In this document: positions 16,174 to 25,307 of the stretch, one piece after another
Position numbering within the stretch: the stretch's first letter is position 1
Layout: each line of letters starts with the position of its first letter
DNA from: a virus
Direction: 5' to 3' (one strand)
IMG/VR virus record: IMGVR_UViG_3300027736_000002
Location: 1-54,919 of that record
Length of the DNA stretch: 54,919 nt
The notes under the pieces: model-generated
What the model was told of the DNA's origin: nothing
The model's database searches: none
What the model saw: the letters and a program-made list of their open reading frames with translations, nothing else
Made by a program: the position numbers and the translations under genes

Positions 16174-19100
16174 ATGGGCTATGAACTTGATCGATTGATG
16201 CAGCAGTTTGGTGTTAGTACACCAACTTTGTCCTATTCCGGCATGCCAATGCCAATGAAGCCAGATGATTTATCAACTACTGCTAGCTCAACAGATAAAG
16301 CAAACTATGATGCTTTGCTGGCCAAGTACAACGCGGATATGCCTTTGTACAACTCGAATCAAGCCATGTACAAGACTTATTCGGACGAATACAAGAATCG
16401 TTTGGCTAATACGTCTTTGTACGATGCACCGCAGTATCAAAGAGGAGCCGTGAGCAGCCCAGGCACTGGTAGCGCAATAGACCAATACTCACAGATGTAC
16501 TACGACGTGCTGGGGCGAGCGCCTGACGCCTCTGGCCTTGCGTATTGGAAAGGTAAATTTGGGGATATGATTTCTCCAGAAGAGTACGCTGAGTTTAGGC
16601 AGTCTGCGGCAGGGGAAATAGGTAGCCGACCCGTAAATAATTTGTCTACCACAGGTTTACCAGTTCTACCAGTTCTAACGGGTTTAACGGGTTTAACGGG
16701 TTTAACAGGCACAACAATCACCCCAGCCGCAGCATTGGCTCTAATGTATAGGAGCAGCACTACTGGCGCTTCAACAGCAGATTTTGACAAGTACGGCGGT
16801 TATGATAAAGTCAAAGCCGCTGCTACAGCTGCTGGGTTTAGTGCAACGCCTGAGTGGCAGCGAAGTTATGAGCAAAGTCTTAGAAATACCGGTACGGGTA
16901 CAGGTACTACAGGCTTAACAGGTACAGGTACAACGGTAGGTACAGGTACTACAGCGGGTACTACAACAGGCTTAACGGGCACAACAGGCTTAACGGGCAC
17001 AACAGGCACAACAGGTACAACAGGTACAACAGGCACGACAGGTACGACAGGTACGACAGGTACGACAGGTGCAACAGGTACGACTGGAGTTACAGGCACG
17101 ACAGGCACTACAGCTGCAACAGGTACAACTGGTGTAACGGGCACGACAGGTACAACAGGCACTACAGCTGCAACAGGCACAACAATCACCCCAGCCGCAG
17201 CATTGGCTCTAATGTACAAGTCTAGCATGAGCGGAGCACCAACAGCTGAATTTGATAAACTTGGCGGTTATGCCGCAGTTAAAGCCGCTGCTACAGCCGC
17301 TGGGTTTGACGCAACTCCTGAGTGGCAGCAGAGTTATAGGAAAAGTGTTGGTATGGCCAAAGGCGGCTACATAGACCACTACGCTGATGGCGGCGCAGTT
17401 CGCCACTATGAATATGGTGGGCCTGTTGCTGGAAGTATGGCCGAAGCCCAAGAATTGATCAAAGCCTTGGAGAGTGGAAAATTAACGGGGTACGAGCGCG
17501 AAGAGGCTTTGAGTAAAATTGCAGAAATTTATAGAAAGATTGATCAGGAGCCTTCTCAACTGGCTACTATGTCTAGGTACAGTGCGCCGCAGTTCCAAAG
17601 AAATCAAAGGGCTGTCCTGAATGAGCCTATCTACAACATGCCTACTGCGTTGCGCGTCCTTCAGACTGAGGCAAAGACTAATCCGTATGTTTTGCCATAC
17701 GATGGCGGTAATGGTAGCCCCGCTGGTGGAGAGCGTAGTTCAAACCCTGCCTGGGATGCTATGACATCTGAAGAAAAAGCTGCGTTTTATAGTGCCAATC
17801 CAATGTTTAGTGCAATTACACGAGCTGGTCAAAACATATTGGGGATTACAAGTCTTGGAACTCTGCAAAATTTATTAGTGCCCGATTTTGTGCGAGAACA
17901 ACAAGCTATTGCAAAAGGTACGGAGGCTTATTCAGGCTTTAGAAATTTTGGCAAAGAAAGCACCATTCCAAGTGGCGGTATGATTAGTCCTGGTTTATTT
18001 GATCCATATGCTGGGGATTCTGCTAAAGATACACGCGGTGTAGATTTTAGCGGTGCTGACAGTTCTGGTACGGGGTTTGCAGGCGATGTGTTTGCTTCCG
18101 GCGGCTACGTAGACAGCTACGCCCAAGGTGGTGCGGTTCGCCACTATCAAGCTGGCGGGGATGTTGTGTCAAGTATGGCTGAAGCGGAAAGATTAATTAA
18201 AGCATTGGAAGGTGGGAAATTAACAGAAAATGAGCGTGAAGACGCTATGAGCAGGGTTGCGGAAATTTATAGGAGGCTTGATGAGGAGCCTGCTCAAGCG
18301 GCCCAAATACCATCCGGCATGGATTTAATTGAGCCGATACCGGAGTCAGTACCAGTTATGGTCCAAGAGCCTGAGCAACGCACAATGTCGCAGATCCAGC
18401 AAGGTCTCACCGATACCTCACCGTTAACAGCGTTAAAAGAAGCAGTTGCCAAACCATACCCGGTTGCAGAAGCCGCGCCATTGGTCAGGCCAGTAGACCC
18501 CAGGCTCTTTGGCGAAAGCGATGAAGTTGCTACAGGCCCAGGCTACAGCCCTATGGATCCTAGGCTCTACGGTGAGAGCGATGAGGTTGCAACGGGTCGG
18601 GGTTACAGCCCTATGGACCCTAGACTTTTCGGCGAGACTAATGAGGTTGCTACAGGCCCAGGTTATTCAATGCCTGTGGCAAAACCAAAATTATTAGACT
18701 TAGCAGCAAAATACGCAAAAACCGGGTTTACCCCTACCTTTGCCGCAGGTAGCATTGACCCTGGCCCAGATCGGATGGCTTTGATATCGCAGGCCGCAAT
18801 TGCAAACAAGATTGCTAACCCTATCGTTAACATCCAACCTGAGTATGCTGACGACTCGGCAAGTCGGTTGTCTATGGATAAGCCTCAAGACACCACAATC
18901 CCAATGAGCCCAACTATGGCCATGCTGCAGAAGATGCTGTTGGCCAACCAATCCCAAACTTCACCCTATGCAGATGAGTTGCGTGTTGCTAGGGCTGCGG
19001 CCACAGCACAAACAAAAGCCTTCAACGACATGTTGGAGAAAGCAATCAAAGGCCAAGACGACAACAAGCCGTCAAACGCTGAGATGTACTTCCGTCTTGC

Positions 19101-20067
19101 CGCCGCATTTGGCGCGCCTACAAAAACAGGTAACTTTTTTGAAAGCCTGGCTGAAGTTAACAAGAGCATGGCTGAACAAGCTAAAGAGACTAGGTTGGCA
19201 GGCAAAGCTGGTCAAGCGCTCAGATTGCAACTTGGCTTAGAAGGTGCCAAGGCAGGTATGACTGCAGCTAAAGAAGATGTCACGGCATTGCGAGCATTGA
19301 CCAGCGAAGAGATGAAAGAGAAAGCGGCTTATGGGCGTGATTTGATTAAAGAATATTTCAAATCTGGCGAAGCCCAATCAACCTTTGGCAAGCAAGCACA
19401 AGACGAAGGTTTGATTCCAGGTACCGCTAAGTATCAAGCTCGCGTAGCAGCACTTTCTGATGAAGCACTTAGGAGGATGACAGCCGGGGCCGATGCTGCT
19501 GGTGCCGCTGCTCAAGCAAGTCTAGCAGCTATTGGCAGGGCTGATGAGGCCGCAAGACTTGCTAGGGAAAAGTTTGAAGCGGATCAAGCTACGAGAAAAG
19601 CAAACGCTGCCAAACTATCTGGGCCTGAGTTAAAACTTAAAACTGAGACTGAAGATTTAATTGCAAGTACAGACCAGGCACTTAAAAACTTGCAGCGGGC
19701 CTATGCGCTTAATCCAAATACTTTTGACACATCGGTTATTGACACCGTGCAACGCAAAGCTATGGAGGCTGCAGGCAGTAAAGATCCAAAAGTTCTGGCA
19801 ACTCGTGAACTTGAAAACTTGCTGAGCAAAGGTGCCATTGAGAAATTAAGGGCATCATTTGGCGGCAATCCAACTGAAGGGGAGCGCAAAATTTTGTTGA
19901 GTCTTGAGGGATTGGAAAGCAAGAGCATAGAAGAAAGAAAGCTGATTATGCTTAATGCTTACGATGCTTTAAAGATTACACAAGCTAGGCATAAAGCTAG
20001 ACTCAAAGACATTGTTTCAGGGGTCTATCGTACTACCACTCCATCAATTGCAGGGGAGACTGAATAA
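16174..20067 (+). CDS. Giant virion protein with DUF4214-like segment and collagen-like Gly-Thr-Thr repeats, 1297 aa
   Basis: Residues about 108-152 ([17 protein letters not shown]) fit a DUF4214-like domain. A roughly 55-residue domain starting [11 protein letters not shown] occurs twice, near residues 184 and 336. Between the copies residues 239-335 are a collagen-like Gly-Thr-Thr run. A second duplicated block ([18 protein letters not shown], then [17 protein letters not shown]) occurs near residues 394 and 642. A 20-residue [14 protein letters not shown] unit occurs three times near residues 775-830. The C-terminal 350 residues are charged coiled coil. It is likely an internal or tail-associated virion protein built by repeated internal duplication. 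Confidence 0.65.
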   Translation: MGYELDRLMQQFGVSTPTLSYSGMPMPMKPDDLSTTASSTDKANYDALLAKYNADMPLYNSNQAMYKTYSDEYKNRLANTSLYDAPQYQRGAVSSPGTGSAIDQYSQMYYDVLGRAPDASGLAYWKGKFGDMISPEEYAEFRQSAAGEIGSRPVNNLSTTGLPVLPVLTGLTGLTGLTGTTITPAAALALMYRSSTTGASTADFDKYGGYDKVKAAATAAGFSATPEWQRSYEQSLRNTGTGTGTTGLTGTGTTVGTGTTAGTTTGLTGTTGLTGTTGTTGTTGTTGTTGTTGTTGTTGATGTTGVTGTTGTTAATGTTGVTGTTGTTGTTAATGTTITPAAALALMYKSSMSGAPTAEFDKLGGYAAVKAAATAAGFDATPEWQQSYRKSVGMAKGGYIDHYADGGAVRHYEYGGPVAGSMAEAQELIKALESGKLTGYEREEALSKIAEIYRKIDQEPSQLATMSRYSAPQFQRNQRAVLNEPIYNMPTALRVLQTEAKTNPYVLPYDGGNGSPAGGERSSNPAWDAMTSEEKAAFYSANPMFSAITRAGQNILGITSLGTLQNLLVPDFVREQQAIAKGTEAYSGFRNFGKESTIPSGGMISPGLFDPYAGDSAKDTRGVDFSGADSSGTGFAGDVFASGGYVDSYAQGGAVRHYQAGGDVVSSMAEAERLIKALEGGKLTENEREDAMSRVAEIYRRLDEEPAQAAQIPSGMDLIEPIPESVPVMVQEPEQRTMSQIQQGLTDTSPLTALKEAVAKPYPVAEAAPLVRPVDPRLFGESDEVATGPGYSPMDPRLYGESDEVATGRGYSPMDPRLFGETNEVATGPGYSMPVAKPKLLDLAAKYAKTGFTPTFAAGSIDPGPDRMALISQAAIANKIANPIVNIQPEYADDSASRLSMDKPQDTTIPMSPTMAMLQKMLLANQSQTSPYADELRVARAAATAQTKAFNDMLEKAIKGQDDNKPSNAEMYFRLAAAFGAPTKTGNFFESLAEVNKSMAEQAKETRLAGKAGQALRLQLGLEGAKAGMTAAKEDVTALRALTSEEMKEKAAYGRDLIKEYFKSGEAQSTFGKQAQDEGLIPGTAKYQARVAALSDEALRRMTAGADAAGAAAQASLAAIGRADEAARLAREKFEADQATRKANAAKLSGPELKLKTETEDLIASTDQALKNLQRAYALNPNTFDTSVIDTVQRKAMEAAGSKDPKVLATRELENLLSKGAIEKLRASFGGNPTEGERKILLSLEGLESKSIEERKLIMLNAYDALKITQARHKARLKDIVSGVYRTTTPSIAGETE
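16890..17190 (+). repeat. Collagen-like (Gly-Thr-Thr)n codon repeats
   Basis: The DNA is a run of imperfect 9-base units around GGTACAACA with synonymous drift, encoding Gly at nearly every third residue (G-T-T, with Leu, Val or Ala substitutions). Collagen-like G-X-Y repeats form trimeric rods in phage fibre proteins and bacterial exosporium proteins. Synonymous variation shows selection for the protein pattern. Length variation between strains is expected through slippage. Confidence 0.75.
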
Positions 20068-22091
20068 TGGGCGATAAAGTTTCAAATCTGACTCTGTCTG
20101 ATCTTGTGTTAGGGAAGAGGTCAGTTGACCCCTACCTCAACACTGCTCGTGCGGTGTTAGGTCAAGGCGTTGGCATGGGTTGGGGTGATGAAGCTGAGGC
20201 TTGGTTGCGGTCAAAGTTGGGCAGTGAGTCTTACGAGACTTTGTTGCCGCAAATACGCAGCGAGTACGGCCAATATGCTAAGCAGTATCCCATCACCCAA
20301 GGGGTGTCTGAGTTCGTTGGCGGCGCTGCCCCAGGTGTAGCTATGATGTTTGTGCCAGGCATGCAACCGGCAGGTTTAATGCGGCTAGGGGCACTAGGTG
20401 CAGCAACCGGGGCCGTATCGGGTGCAGGCTCGGCAACTGAGGACAACCGCGCAAGCGGAGCAGGCGCTGGTGCTTTAATTGGCGGTGGGCTAGGTGTTAG
20501 CCTACCATTAGCTCTACGAGCTGCTGGCGGTGCTGGTAAGTGGCTCAGAGAGCGTTTGTTCTCAACTCCGAAAGTTGTCCAAGACCGAGCGCTAGAAAAA
20601 ATAAATGAGGCTATGCGTGACGCCAAGGTTACTCCCCGGGACGTTCAAGTAAAAATGGCACAAGACAGAGCGATGGGCGTTCCGTCGGTCATGGCCAATG
20701 CAAACCCTGCGCTTAGGGATCTGGCTGAAGCAGTTGCTCAACGCACAGGGCCGGGGAGCCACGCAATTGAAAACGCACTAACAACCCAAAAACTTGGCGC
20801 ACGCGAACGAATTCAGGCACAAACAAAAGCGGCGCTAAAGCCGGTCGAATATTACAACATGGAAGACAGTCTGACTGCACAGCTAAGAAATAATGCAAAA
20901 GGTCTGTACGAAAGAGCATACGCGCACGGTGACGTTGATGACCCCAGGATTGTTGAGGTACTTAAAAACCCGCAATTCAAAGCGTTCTTTGACAAGGCTC
21001 GGTCCATAGCTGACACAGAGGCCCAGACAGCAAAGCTCAAAGGTGAAGATCCACTTAAGTTTGCATTGCCTGAGATCTATAAACCGTCCGGCCGGTTTGA
21101 TGCTAGTGGTGCTGAAATTTTAGACCTAGTCAAGTTGCCAGATGTACGGACGCTGGACTACATCAAGCGTGGGATTGATGCTACGATTGATTCTGGGTTC
21201 CGAGGCAAAGGTATGAGCACAGCAGAAGCCTCGGCACTGAGAGATTTGCGCAAGCAATTTGTCAATGCCATTGATGAAAATGTGCCTGATTACAAACTTG
21301 CTCGAAAAACTTATGCTGGCGATTTGGAGATTTTGGATGCTTTACGGATGGGCAAAGATCAATTCAAGAATCTTGACCATGAGCAAGTCAAGAAGATGGT
21401 TGACGCAATGGGCTCTGGTGAGAAAGATGCTTTTAGAACAGGTGTTGCTCGTAGCATCTATGACACCATCATGGTGCCTTCAAATAATCCAAACACAGCA
21501 CAACGGGTTATTGGTTCCCCAGACATGCAAAAGAAGTTGGCAACGCTGTTTGACAACCCCGCTGAGTTTGACTTATACAAAGCGGCTCTTATGCGTGAGT
21601 CGCAACTGTTTGGAGAATCAAACAAAATTCTTGGCAATTCGGCAACCGCCAGGCGTCAAGAACTTGGTAGGTCTTTGGACGAAGATACCGGGATGATTGA
21701 AAGTGCAGCAAAAGCAGCCACTGGCAACTTTAGCGGGGCATTGAGTAGTCTAGTCATGGGTGCAATCAGGTCTGGCCAGATGTCCAAAGCACGGGCTGAA
21801 AAAATGGCTGAGATGCTGATGGCTAAGGATCCGAATGAAGTAGCTGCCGCTGTGCAAATGATTGAAGCCTATGCGGCCAAGCAAGCACCTAAGCAGTTCA
21901 GGGCCACATTAGGGGAAGCCGGTGCAGTCACCGGTACAAGTACTGCAATTTATCCAGCACCTGCCGCTACAGCATTTGACATCATGTCACCAACCACCGA
22001 CATTGAGCGGGCGTTGCAAGATCGTGATGAAAGTCCAATTCAAGGACCAGACATTGAAGAAGCATTGAAAAACCGCGACAAAACAAAGTAG
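20067..22091 (+). CDS. Large internal virion or ejection protein candidate, 674 aa
   Basis: The N-terminal 75 residues contain a GWGDEAEAW motif. A hydrophobic Gly/Ala-rich region (residues about 88-165) follows, and then a long charged helical body. This layout, with an envelope-insertion-like segment followed by helices, is typical of podovirus internal proteins. It overlaps the previous stop by 1 base and is the last gene of the plus arm, ending 25 bases before the terminator stem. Near the C-terminus a short unit (D)IE(R/E)AL(Q/K)(D/N)RD is repeated twice. Confidence 0.6.
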   Translation: MGDKVSNLTLSDLVLGKRSVDPYLNTARAVLGQGVGMGWGDEAEAWLRSKLGSESYETLLPQIRSEYGQYAKQYPITQGVSEFVGGAAPGVAMMFVPGMQPAGLMRLGALGAATGAVSGAGSATEDNRASGAGAGALIGGGLGVSLPLALRAAGGAGKWLRERLFSTPKVVQDRALEKINEAMRDAKVTPRDVQVKMAQDRAMGVPSVMANANPALRDLAEAVAQRTGPGSHAIENALTTQKLGARERIQAQTKAALKPVEYYNMEDSLTAQLRNNAKGLYERAYAHGDVDDPRIVEVLKNPQFKAFFDKARSIADTEAQTAKLKGEDPLKFALPEIYKPSGRFDASGAEILDLVKLPDVRTLDYIKRGIDATIDSGFRGKGMSTAEASALRDLRKQFVNAIDENVPDYKLARKTYAGDLEILDALRMGKDQFKNLDHEQVKKMVDAMGSGEKDAFRTGVARSIYDTIMVPSNNPNTAQRVIGSPDMQKKLATLFDNPAEFDLYKAALMRESQLFGESNKILGNSATARRQELGRSLDEDTGMIESAAKAATGNFSGALSSLVMGAIRSGQMSKARAEKMAEMLMAKDPNEVAAAVQMIEAYAAKQAPKQFRATLGEAGAVTGTSTAIYPAPAATAFDIMSPTTDIERALQDRDESPIQGPDIEEALKNRDKTK

Positions 22092-22116
22092 AATATTGAC
22101 GCAGTTGTCAATCTTT

Positions 22117-22141
22117 AACCCCGCTTCGGCGGGGTTCTTTT
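22117..22141. terminator. Strong bidirectional terminator between the two arms
   Basis: AACCCCGC (22117-22124) pairs perfectly with GCGGGGTT (22129-22136) around a TTCG tetraloop. It is followed by CTTTTA on the plus strand and by AAAG on the far side, so U-rich RNA is made in both directions. It lies exactly between the convergent last genes of the plus and minus operons, and it is the clearest terminator in the genome. Confidence 0.9.
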
Positions 22142-22358
22142 ATGGATGCGGACAATCGTCAGGGATAAATGCTAGGCAATGTACGGCGGTGTACTTGCTT
22201 GTGGTCTTGACCCACCTATCAATGTAGGTGTCAGGCATCAAGGCCAATGACCTGCTCACGGCTGTCGGCGTTAACTTCAGCGCAAGTGCAAGTTCCAGGG
22301 CAGTCATACCATCTGGAGCCTGGGCTAGGGTTTCCCTAATTTTTTCTGAAATTACCAC
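22140..22358 (-). CDS. Small winged-helix-like DNA-binding protein, 72 aa
   Basis: The protein IRETLAQAPDGMTALELALALKLTPTAVSRSL reads as a helix-turn-helix, followed by a wing-like basic strand (DRWVKTTSKYTAVH). It begins with GTG overlapping the stop of the 31-residue gene upstream. It is the last gene of the minus arm and ends in the terminator loop region. It may be a small transcription regulator; its target is unknown. Confidence 0.65.
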   Translation of the reverse strand: MVISEKIRETLAQAPDGMTALELALALKLTPTAVSRSLALMPDTYIDRWVKTTSKYTAVHCLAFIPDDCPHP

Positions 22359-22447
22359 GGGGCATCCTCAAAGTTTTCAGGGTTAAACGGGATGGGTTTG
22401 CTTGGCTGCGCCGGAGGCAACTCGGTGGGGAAGGGCCAGTTATCCAT
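22352..22447 (-). CDS. Tiny Pro-rich protein ending in an acidic aromatic tail, 31 aa
   Basis: The ATG at 22447 is preceded by AAGGAACGC, which is also the C-terminal coding sequence of the upstream gene. The 31 residues begin MDNWPFPTEL and end ENFEDAPW. The TAA overlaps the GTG start of the next gene. Overlap at both ends in the same style as its neighbours is the main evidence that it is real. The acidic tail with a terminal aromatic residue faintly resembles SSB C-terminal tips. Function unknown. Confidence 0.55.
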   Translation of the reverse strand: MDNWPFPTELPPAQPSKPIPFNPENFEDAPW

Positions 22448-22685
22448 TGCGTTCCTTCAGCATGGCCTCGATGGCTCGGGCGTTTTTGAGTATTTGATAA
22501 GGATTGACATTTGAGTCTGATGTCCCTATTCGAGGGTCTGCGCTCCAAATTTCGTCGTCCGTCAGCCCTACCCACTCACGCTGTGGTGGGCAAATCCAAC
22601 CCTCACAATTTTCACGTTCGGTAGCCTCACAATGTATGCAAGCACCGTTTGCAAACTCGCAAGGTTTTACTTCTTGTTTGGTCAT
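22440..22685 (-). CDS. WVGLT-motif small Cys-rich protein, 81 aa
   Basis: The start is taken at 22685 because the ATG overlaps the upstream stop and has an AAAAGAG site encoded in the upstream gene's last codons. Cysteines CEFANGACIHC and later ENCEGWIC could bind zinc. REWVGLTDDEI follows at residues about 36-46, and the protein ends MLKERNG. Three neighbours share the WVGLT segment and the LKERN end. Function is unknown; the conserved segment may be a docking motif. Confidence 0.65.
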   Translation of the reverse strand: MTKQEVKPCEFANGACIHCEATERENCEGWICPPQREWVGLTDDEIWSADPRIGTSDSNVNPYQILKNARAIEAMLKERNG

Positions 22686-22924
22686 GTGTTGCGCTCTTTT
22701 AAAATGGACTCCGCACTCATTGCGGCTTGAAATTTGGTTAGGCAAGACTGATTGATTGCTGGAATGTCTTCTTCCGTCAGCCCAACCCAAGGCCGCTGAG
22801 CTTTTGTTTGCCAGTAATGCACATCACACAAGTTACCCTGGTCAATATCATCTTTGTATAAATTGAATTGATAGCTACCGCAGTTCCAAGCGCCGCACTT
22901 ATGTTCACATCTTTTTTCAGCCAT
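22682..22924 (-). CDS. WVGLT-motif small Cys/His-rich protein, 80 aa
   Basis: The N-terminal part has CEHKCGAWNCGSY and a later CDVHYW, a zinc-binding-like arrangement. Then come RPWVGLTEEDI and the end SILKERNT. It overlaps both neighbours by 4-8 bases. It is a paralogue in architecture, though not in its N-terminal half, of the genes at 22440, 22917 and 23306. Function unknown. Confidence 0.65.
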   Translation of the reverse strand: MAEKRCEHKCGAWNCGSYQFNLYKDDIDQGNLCDVHYWQTKAQRPWVGLTEEDIPAINQSCLTKFQAAMSAESILKERNT

Positions 22925-23309
22925 TGTTCTTCTCCTTTAACTTGGCTTCCAAGGCTTGTCCAAACATTACTACGTTATTTCGTACTTCGTTATCAGGCGT
23001 TGATAATTTTCCATGAGTTAGGTCATACCAAAGTTGTGCCCAAGTACCTTTAATCTCGTCCTCTGTCAGCCCTACCCACGGGCGCTGTGATGGGGCGTCT
23101 TTGATCTGCGGGTTCATTATTTTTCCATCGCTTACACGCCTTACTTGCCCTGCATTCCAAGCGCGGTAGAACTCTTCTTCAATGCCGTCTTTGTGTCTCA
23201 TTTTTTCTTGCGGTGTTTTTTCCCGCACCAACAACTCCCCGTTCTCTAGCTTGTCGATCAACCTGAAGCCGTGCTTATCAAGCGCGAATTGTATTTCTGC
23301 TATGTTCAT
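22917..23309 (-). CDS. WVGLT-motif protein, 130 aa
   Basis: The start is placed at the ATG at 23309, which overlaps the upstream stop and follows AAGGAGCGCAACAC. The N-terminal half (MNIAEIQFALDKHGFRLI) is predicted helical and strand mixed. RPWVGLTEDEI lies near residue 77, and the end is LKEKNNG. The last codons give the AAGGAG site of the following gene. Function unknown. Confidence 0.65.
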   Translation of the reverse strand: MNIAEIQFALDKHGFRLIDKLENGELLVREKTPQEKMRHKDGIEEEFYRAWNAGQVRRVSDGKIMNPQIKDAPSQRPWVGLTEDEIKGTWAQLWYDLTHGKLSTPDNEVRNNVVMFGQALEAKLKEKNNG

Positions 23310-23824
23310 GTGTTGCGCTCCTTCAGTCTTGCCTGCGCCCAAGCTACGCCTTGGTCAAACGCATCGGGCATATCTTCAATCTTGGCCCAATCCTCATCCG
23401 TCAGACCTACCCATGTGCGCTGTGCTGCTTTCCACCCCGCGACAAAGGCAATGGCGTCCAGCCCGTACTCAGCCAAGATGTTCTTGATTAACGGCCATTC
23501 GGAAGGTGCTGCGGGTGGGGCGGTGTAGAGTTTTGTGCCAACAGTCAAGTGCTGGCTAAACTCGCATTTAAATCCGTCATTGTTAACCTCTACCACTTTG
23601 CCAACAGGCTCCTGCTTTGGCAGGGGTGGGGGTTGTTGAACATCGTCAATCTCTCCGCAGTGGTAACACTGCCATGTCCAGCAACCTCTGGCATCGTGAC
23701 AAAAGCGACACGCCACCGGCTCGGCTTGCGGCACTGGTAATGCCTTCGTATCCCCGCAGTCTTTGTAATGACACGCGTCTCCGTCTTGGCAGGGACATCG
23801 TGGGTCTTTTCCTATGCATGTCAT
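23306..23824 (-). CDS. WVGLT-motif protein with zinc-finger-like Cys cluster, 172 aa
   Basis: The chosen start at 23824 overlaps the upstream stop by 4 bases. An N-terminal Cys-rich part (CIGKDPRCPCQDGDACHYKDC) and a second cluster (CRFCHDARGCWTWQCYHC) look like metal-binding knuckles. A segment ending VGTKLYTAPP is a module seen in small accessory proteins of many phages. RTWVGLTDEDW and an ARLKERNT end follow. The mosaic of modules suggests recombination among small accessory genes. Function unknown. Confidence 0.65.
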   Translation of the reverse strand: MTCIGKDPRCPCQDGDACHYKDCGDTKALPVPQAEPVACRFCHDARGCWTWQCYHCGEIDDVQQPPPLPKQEPVGKVVEVNNDGFKCEFSQHLTVGTKLYTAPPAAPSEWPLIKNILAEYGLDAIAFVAGWKAAQRTWVGLTDEDWAKIEDMPDAFDQGVAWAQARLKERNT

Positions 23825-24150
23825 GTCTTCTCCTTGATGCCGTGGGCGGCTTTGTGCTGCTCGATAACTGCAAATAAATTGTCCATGTTTTGCAAATCTG
23901 CGTCTCCCCAACCCAAGCTGCCGCAAAAACTATCCAACGAGTTTGCAGCAGCCTCCAAAACCTCCAGCGGCACAAGCACATCATCCGTCAGCGGCTTGCG
24001 CTGCACTGGCTGTGCCAAGGCTGCTTGGATGGAGGTGATGGCGTCAAGGATGTATTCAGGCGCTCCGTCTTCATCATGCTCACGATAAATGTCGCGCTCA
24101 GTTTCCAACGCCTTTAGCGCCTGTTGCGCGGCTTGTCGTAGTGTGGTCAT
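23821..24150 (-). CDS. Small helical protein, 109 aa
   Basis: The ATG at 24150 overlaps the upstream TGA as TGATG and has GGAGG upstream. The N-terminal helix LRQAAQQALKALETERDIY and the TSIQAALAQP segment form a pattern that is widespread in small phage proteins of Proteobacteria. The C-terminus ends IKEKT, whose codons provide AAGGAG for the next gene. Function unknown. Confidence 0.65.
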   Translation of the reverse strand: MTTLRQAAQQALKALETERDIYREHDEDGAPEYILDAITSIQAALAQPVQRKPLTDDVLVPLEVLEAAANSLDSFCGSLGWGDADLQNMDNLFAVIEQHKAAHGIKEKT

Positions 24151-24314
24151 CACGCATCCCTCCACTGCCAGCCAAGCAACTGCTCGGTGTTTTTGATTTG
24201 CTCCTCCGACGGCTTGTGATACATTGCAAAGGATGTGTTTAGCAATCCCTCTTTGTACAGCACCCAAAAGCCCACAGGTGAGGGCGGTAAAATAAATTTG
24301 CCGTCATCAATCAT
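24150..24314 (-). CDS. Small hypothetical protein, 54 aa
   Basis: The ATG at 24314 has AGGAG 5 bases upstream. It encodes MIDDGKFILPPSPVGFW at the start and a short helical tail, and it ends in TGA overlapping the next ATG. The strong ribosome site and the TGATG coupling make it a likely real gene despite its size. Function unknown. Confidence 0.6.
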   Translation of the reverse strand: MIDDGKFILPPSPVGFWVLYKEGLLNTSFAMYHKPSEEQIKNTEQLLGWQWRDA

Positions 24315-24323
24315 GTCAATCTC

Positions 24324-24647
24324 CTATAATCCAAAATCGGCCAGAAACTCGGCCAAGAATAAATAAAACAGTGGGTAGTCAGGCGGCGACTGTGAGTCAA
24401 AGTACACGGTAAATTCAGTAGCTGCAACCTCTGCAATCTTATTTTCCCAGCGTGTAGAGTAAACGTATTGTTCAGCCATCTCCCGCAGCGCCGTGCTGAC
24501 TGGGCCATAAGCCAAGTGAGCGTCCTCCGGGTGGATGCGGTAGTTAAATTTTGGCACCAAGTGAATACCAGAAACACCGTACCATGTTCCTTCCCACTCT
24601 GATTGCATCCTCGCGCCCCTTGCGGCAGCGTGTAACAGGCGGCTCAT
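24324..24647 (-). CDS. Hypothetical protein, 107 aa
   Basis: A soluble mixed alpha/beta protein with an N-terminal basic helix (RLLHAAARGARMQ), a Trp-rich middle and a hydrophobic C-terminus (YPLFYLFLAEFLADFGL). Its start overlaps the upstream stop by 4 bases, with AAGGAG in the upstream codons. Nine bases separate it from the next gene. I do not recognise the family. Confidence 0.6.
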   Translation of the reverse strand: MSRLLHAAARGARMQSEWEGTWYGVSGIHLVPKFNYRIHPEDAHLAYGPVSTALREMAEQYVYSTRWENKIAEVAATEFTVYFDSQSPPDYPLFYLFLAEFLADFGL

Positions 24648-24880
24648 GTTTGCTCTCCTTCTGCGTTAGCAATGGCTTCACGGGCTACATCGGTCAAACC
24701 GTAACGTGCGCCCATGTCTTTCAACGCCTTCAGCAGTTCCTGATTTACTGCATGGAGTCGGCGCAGTTCGGCGGCGGCGACAAGGTTGGCAAAGGCGAAA
24801 AGGTCATCATCGCCCGAATTATTGCCGTCGATAATTAACCCCGCCTCCCGCGCCATGCGATTGATGTCATCTTTGATCAT
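24644..24880 (-). CDS. Small helical protein, DDI-MAR family member 1, 78 aa
   Basis: It opens MIKDDINRMAREAG, like the next gene upstream (MTQDDIIKMARVAG), so the two look like paralogues. A helix-rich middle with Leu/Ala heptads (AAAELRRLHAVNQELLKAL) follows. It overlaps both neighbours by 4 bases. Such openings are common in small accessory proteins of phages infecting Burkholderiales. Function unknown. Confidence 0.6.
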   Translation of the reverse strand: MIKDDINRMAREAGLIIDGNNSGDDDLFAFANLVAAAELRRLHAVNQELLKALKDMGARYGLTDVAREAIANAEGEQT

Positions 24881-25089
24881 GTGCGCTCCTTAAGTTCGGT
24901 AATATAATCCTTAAGTTCGGTAATAAAATCCTTAAGTTCTTGAATTTTTTCCACGTAAGCCTTGCACTTGGCTAATTCGACAAGCTCGGCAAAGCGTTGG
25001 AGATATTTGTATTCACCGAACTCAAACCGATGGCCGTCATCACGGACTCCTGCAACCCGCGCCATCTTGATGATGTCGTCTTGCGTCAT
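24877..25089 (-). CDS. Small coiled-coil protein, DDI-MAR family member 2, 70 aa
   Basis: The N-terminus is a paralogue of the gene at 24644. The C-terminus has an exact heptad repeat, ITELKDF/ITELKDY, encoded by 21-base tandem repeats at about 24895-24940, ending ELKERT. The last codons carry AAGGAG for the following gene. The heptads suggest a dimeric coiled coil that can grow or shrink by slippage. Confidence 0.6.
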   Translation of the reverse strand: MTQDDIIKMARVAGVRDDGHRFEFGEYKYLQRFAELVELAKCKAYVEKIQELKDFITELKDYITELKERT

Positions 25090-25307
25090 GGTGTTCCCCT
25101 TGCTTTCAGCATGGCGTCTGCCATTATGTAAGCGTTTTTTGCGTAATATTGATCAGTAGCATCCCTGCCGTCTGGCGTACCTCTCGGGCTTGCAATCAAT
25201 GCTTGCATCGCCTTGGCAGCGAAGTAGTCCTTCAAGGTCATGCCATATGCGTGAGTAATAGGGTCATGGGTGGGGGGAAACGCTGGGCCTCCTGTGTTTG
25301 TTGTCAT
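25086..25307 (-). CDS. Conserved small phage protein (GGPAFP type), 73 aa
   Basis: The order NTGGPAFP, then GMTLKDYFAAKAMQALI, then a C-terminal YIMADAMLKAR helix, is a very widespread small protein of unknown function in prophages and phages of Proteobacteria. It overlaps the upstream and downstream genes by 4 bases. The C-terminal codons encode the AAGGGG site of the next gene. Confident as a gene, unknown in role. Confidence 0.75.
   Translation of the reverse strand: MTTNTGGPAFPPTHDPITHAYGMTLKDYFAAKAMQALIASPRGTPDGRDATDQYYAKNAYIMADAMLKARGTP

Noticed and set aside
16890-17190. Repeat array that might suggest CRISPR
   Set aside because: Units are short, contiguous, in frame with a gene and lack unique spacers.
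16866-17228. Minus-strand Val-Pro repeat frame over the collagen-like region
   Set aside because: It is the complement of the Gly-Thr-Thr repeat and has no independent support.
22336-22575. 79-residue minus-strand frame overlapping the 31-residue and WVGLT genes
   Set aside because: It is Arg/Ser-rich and out of frame with two better supported overlapping genes.
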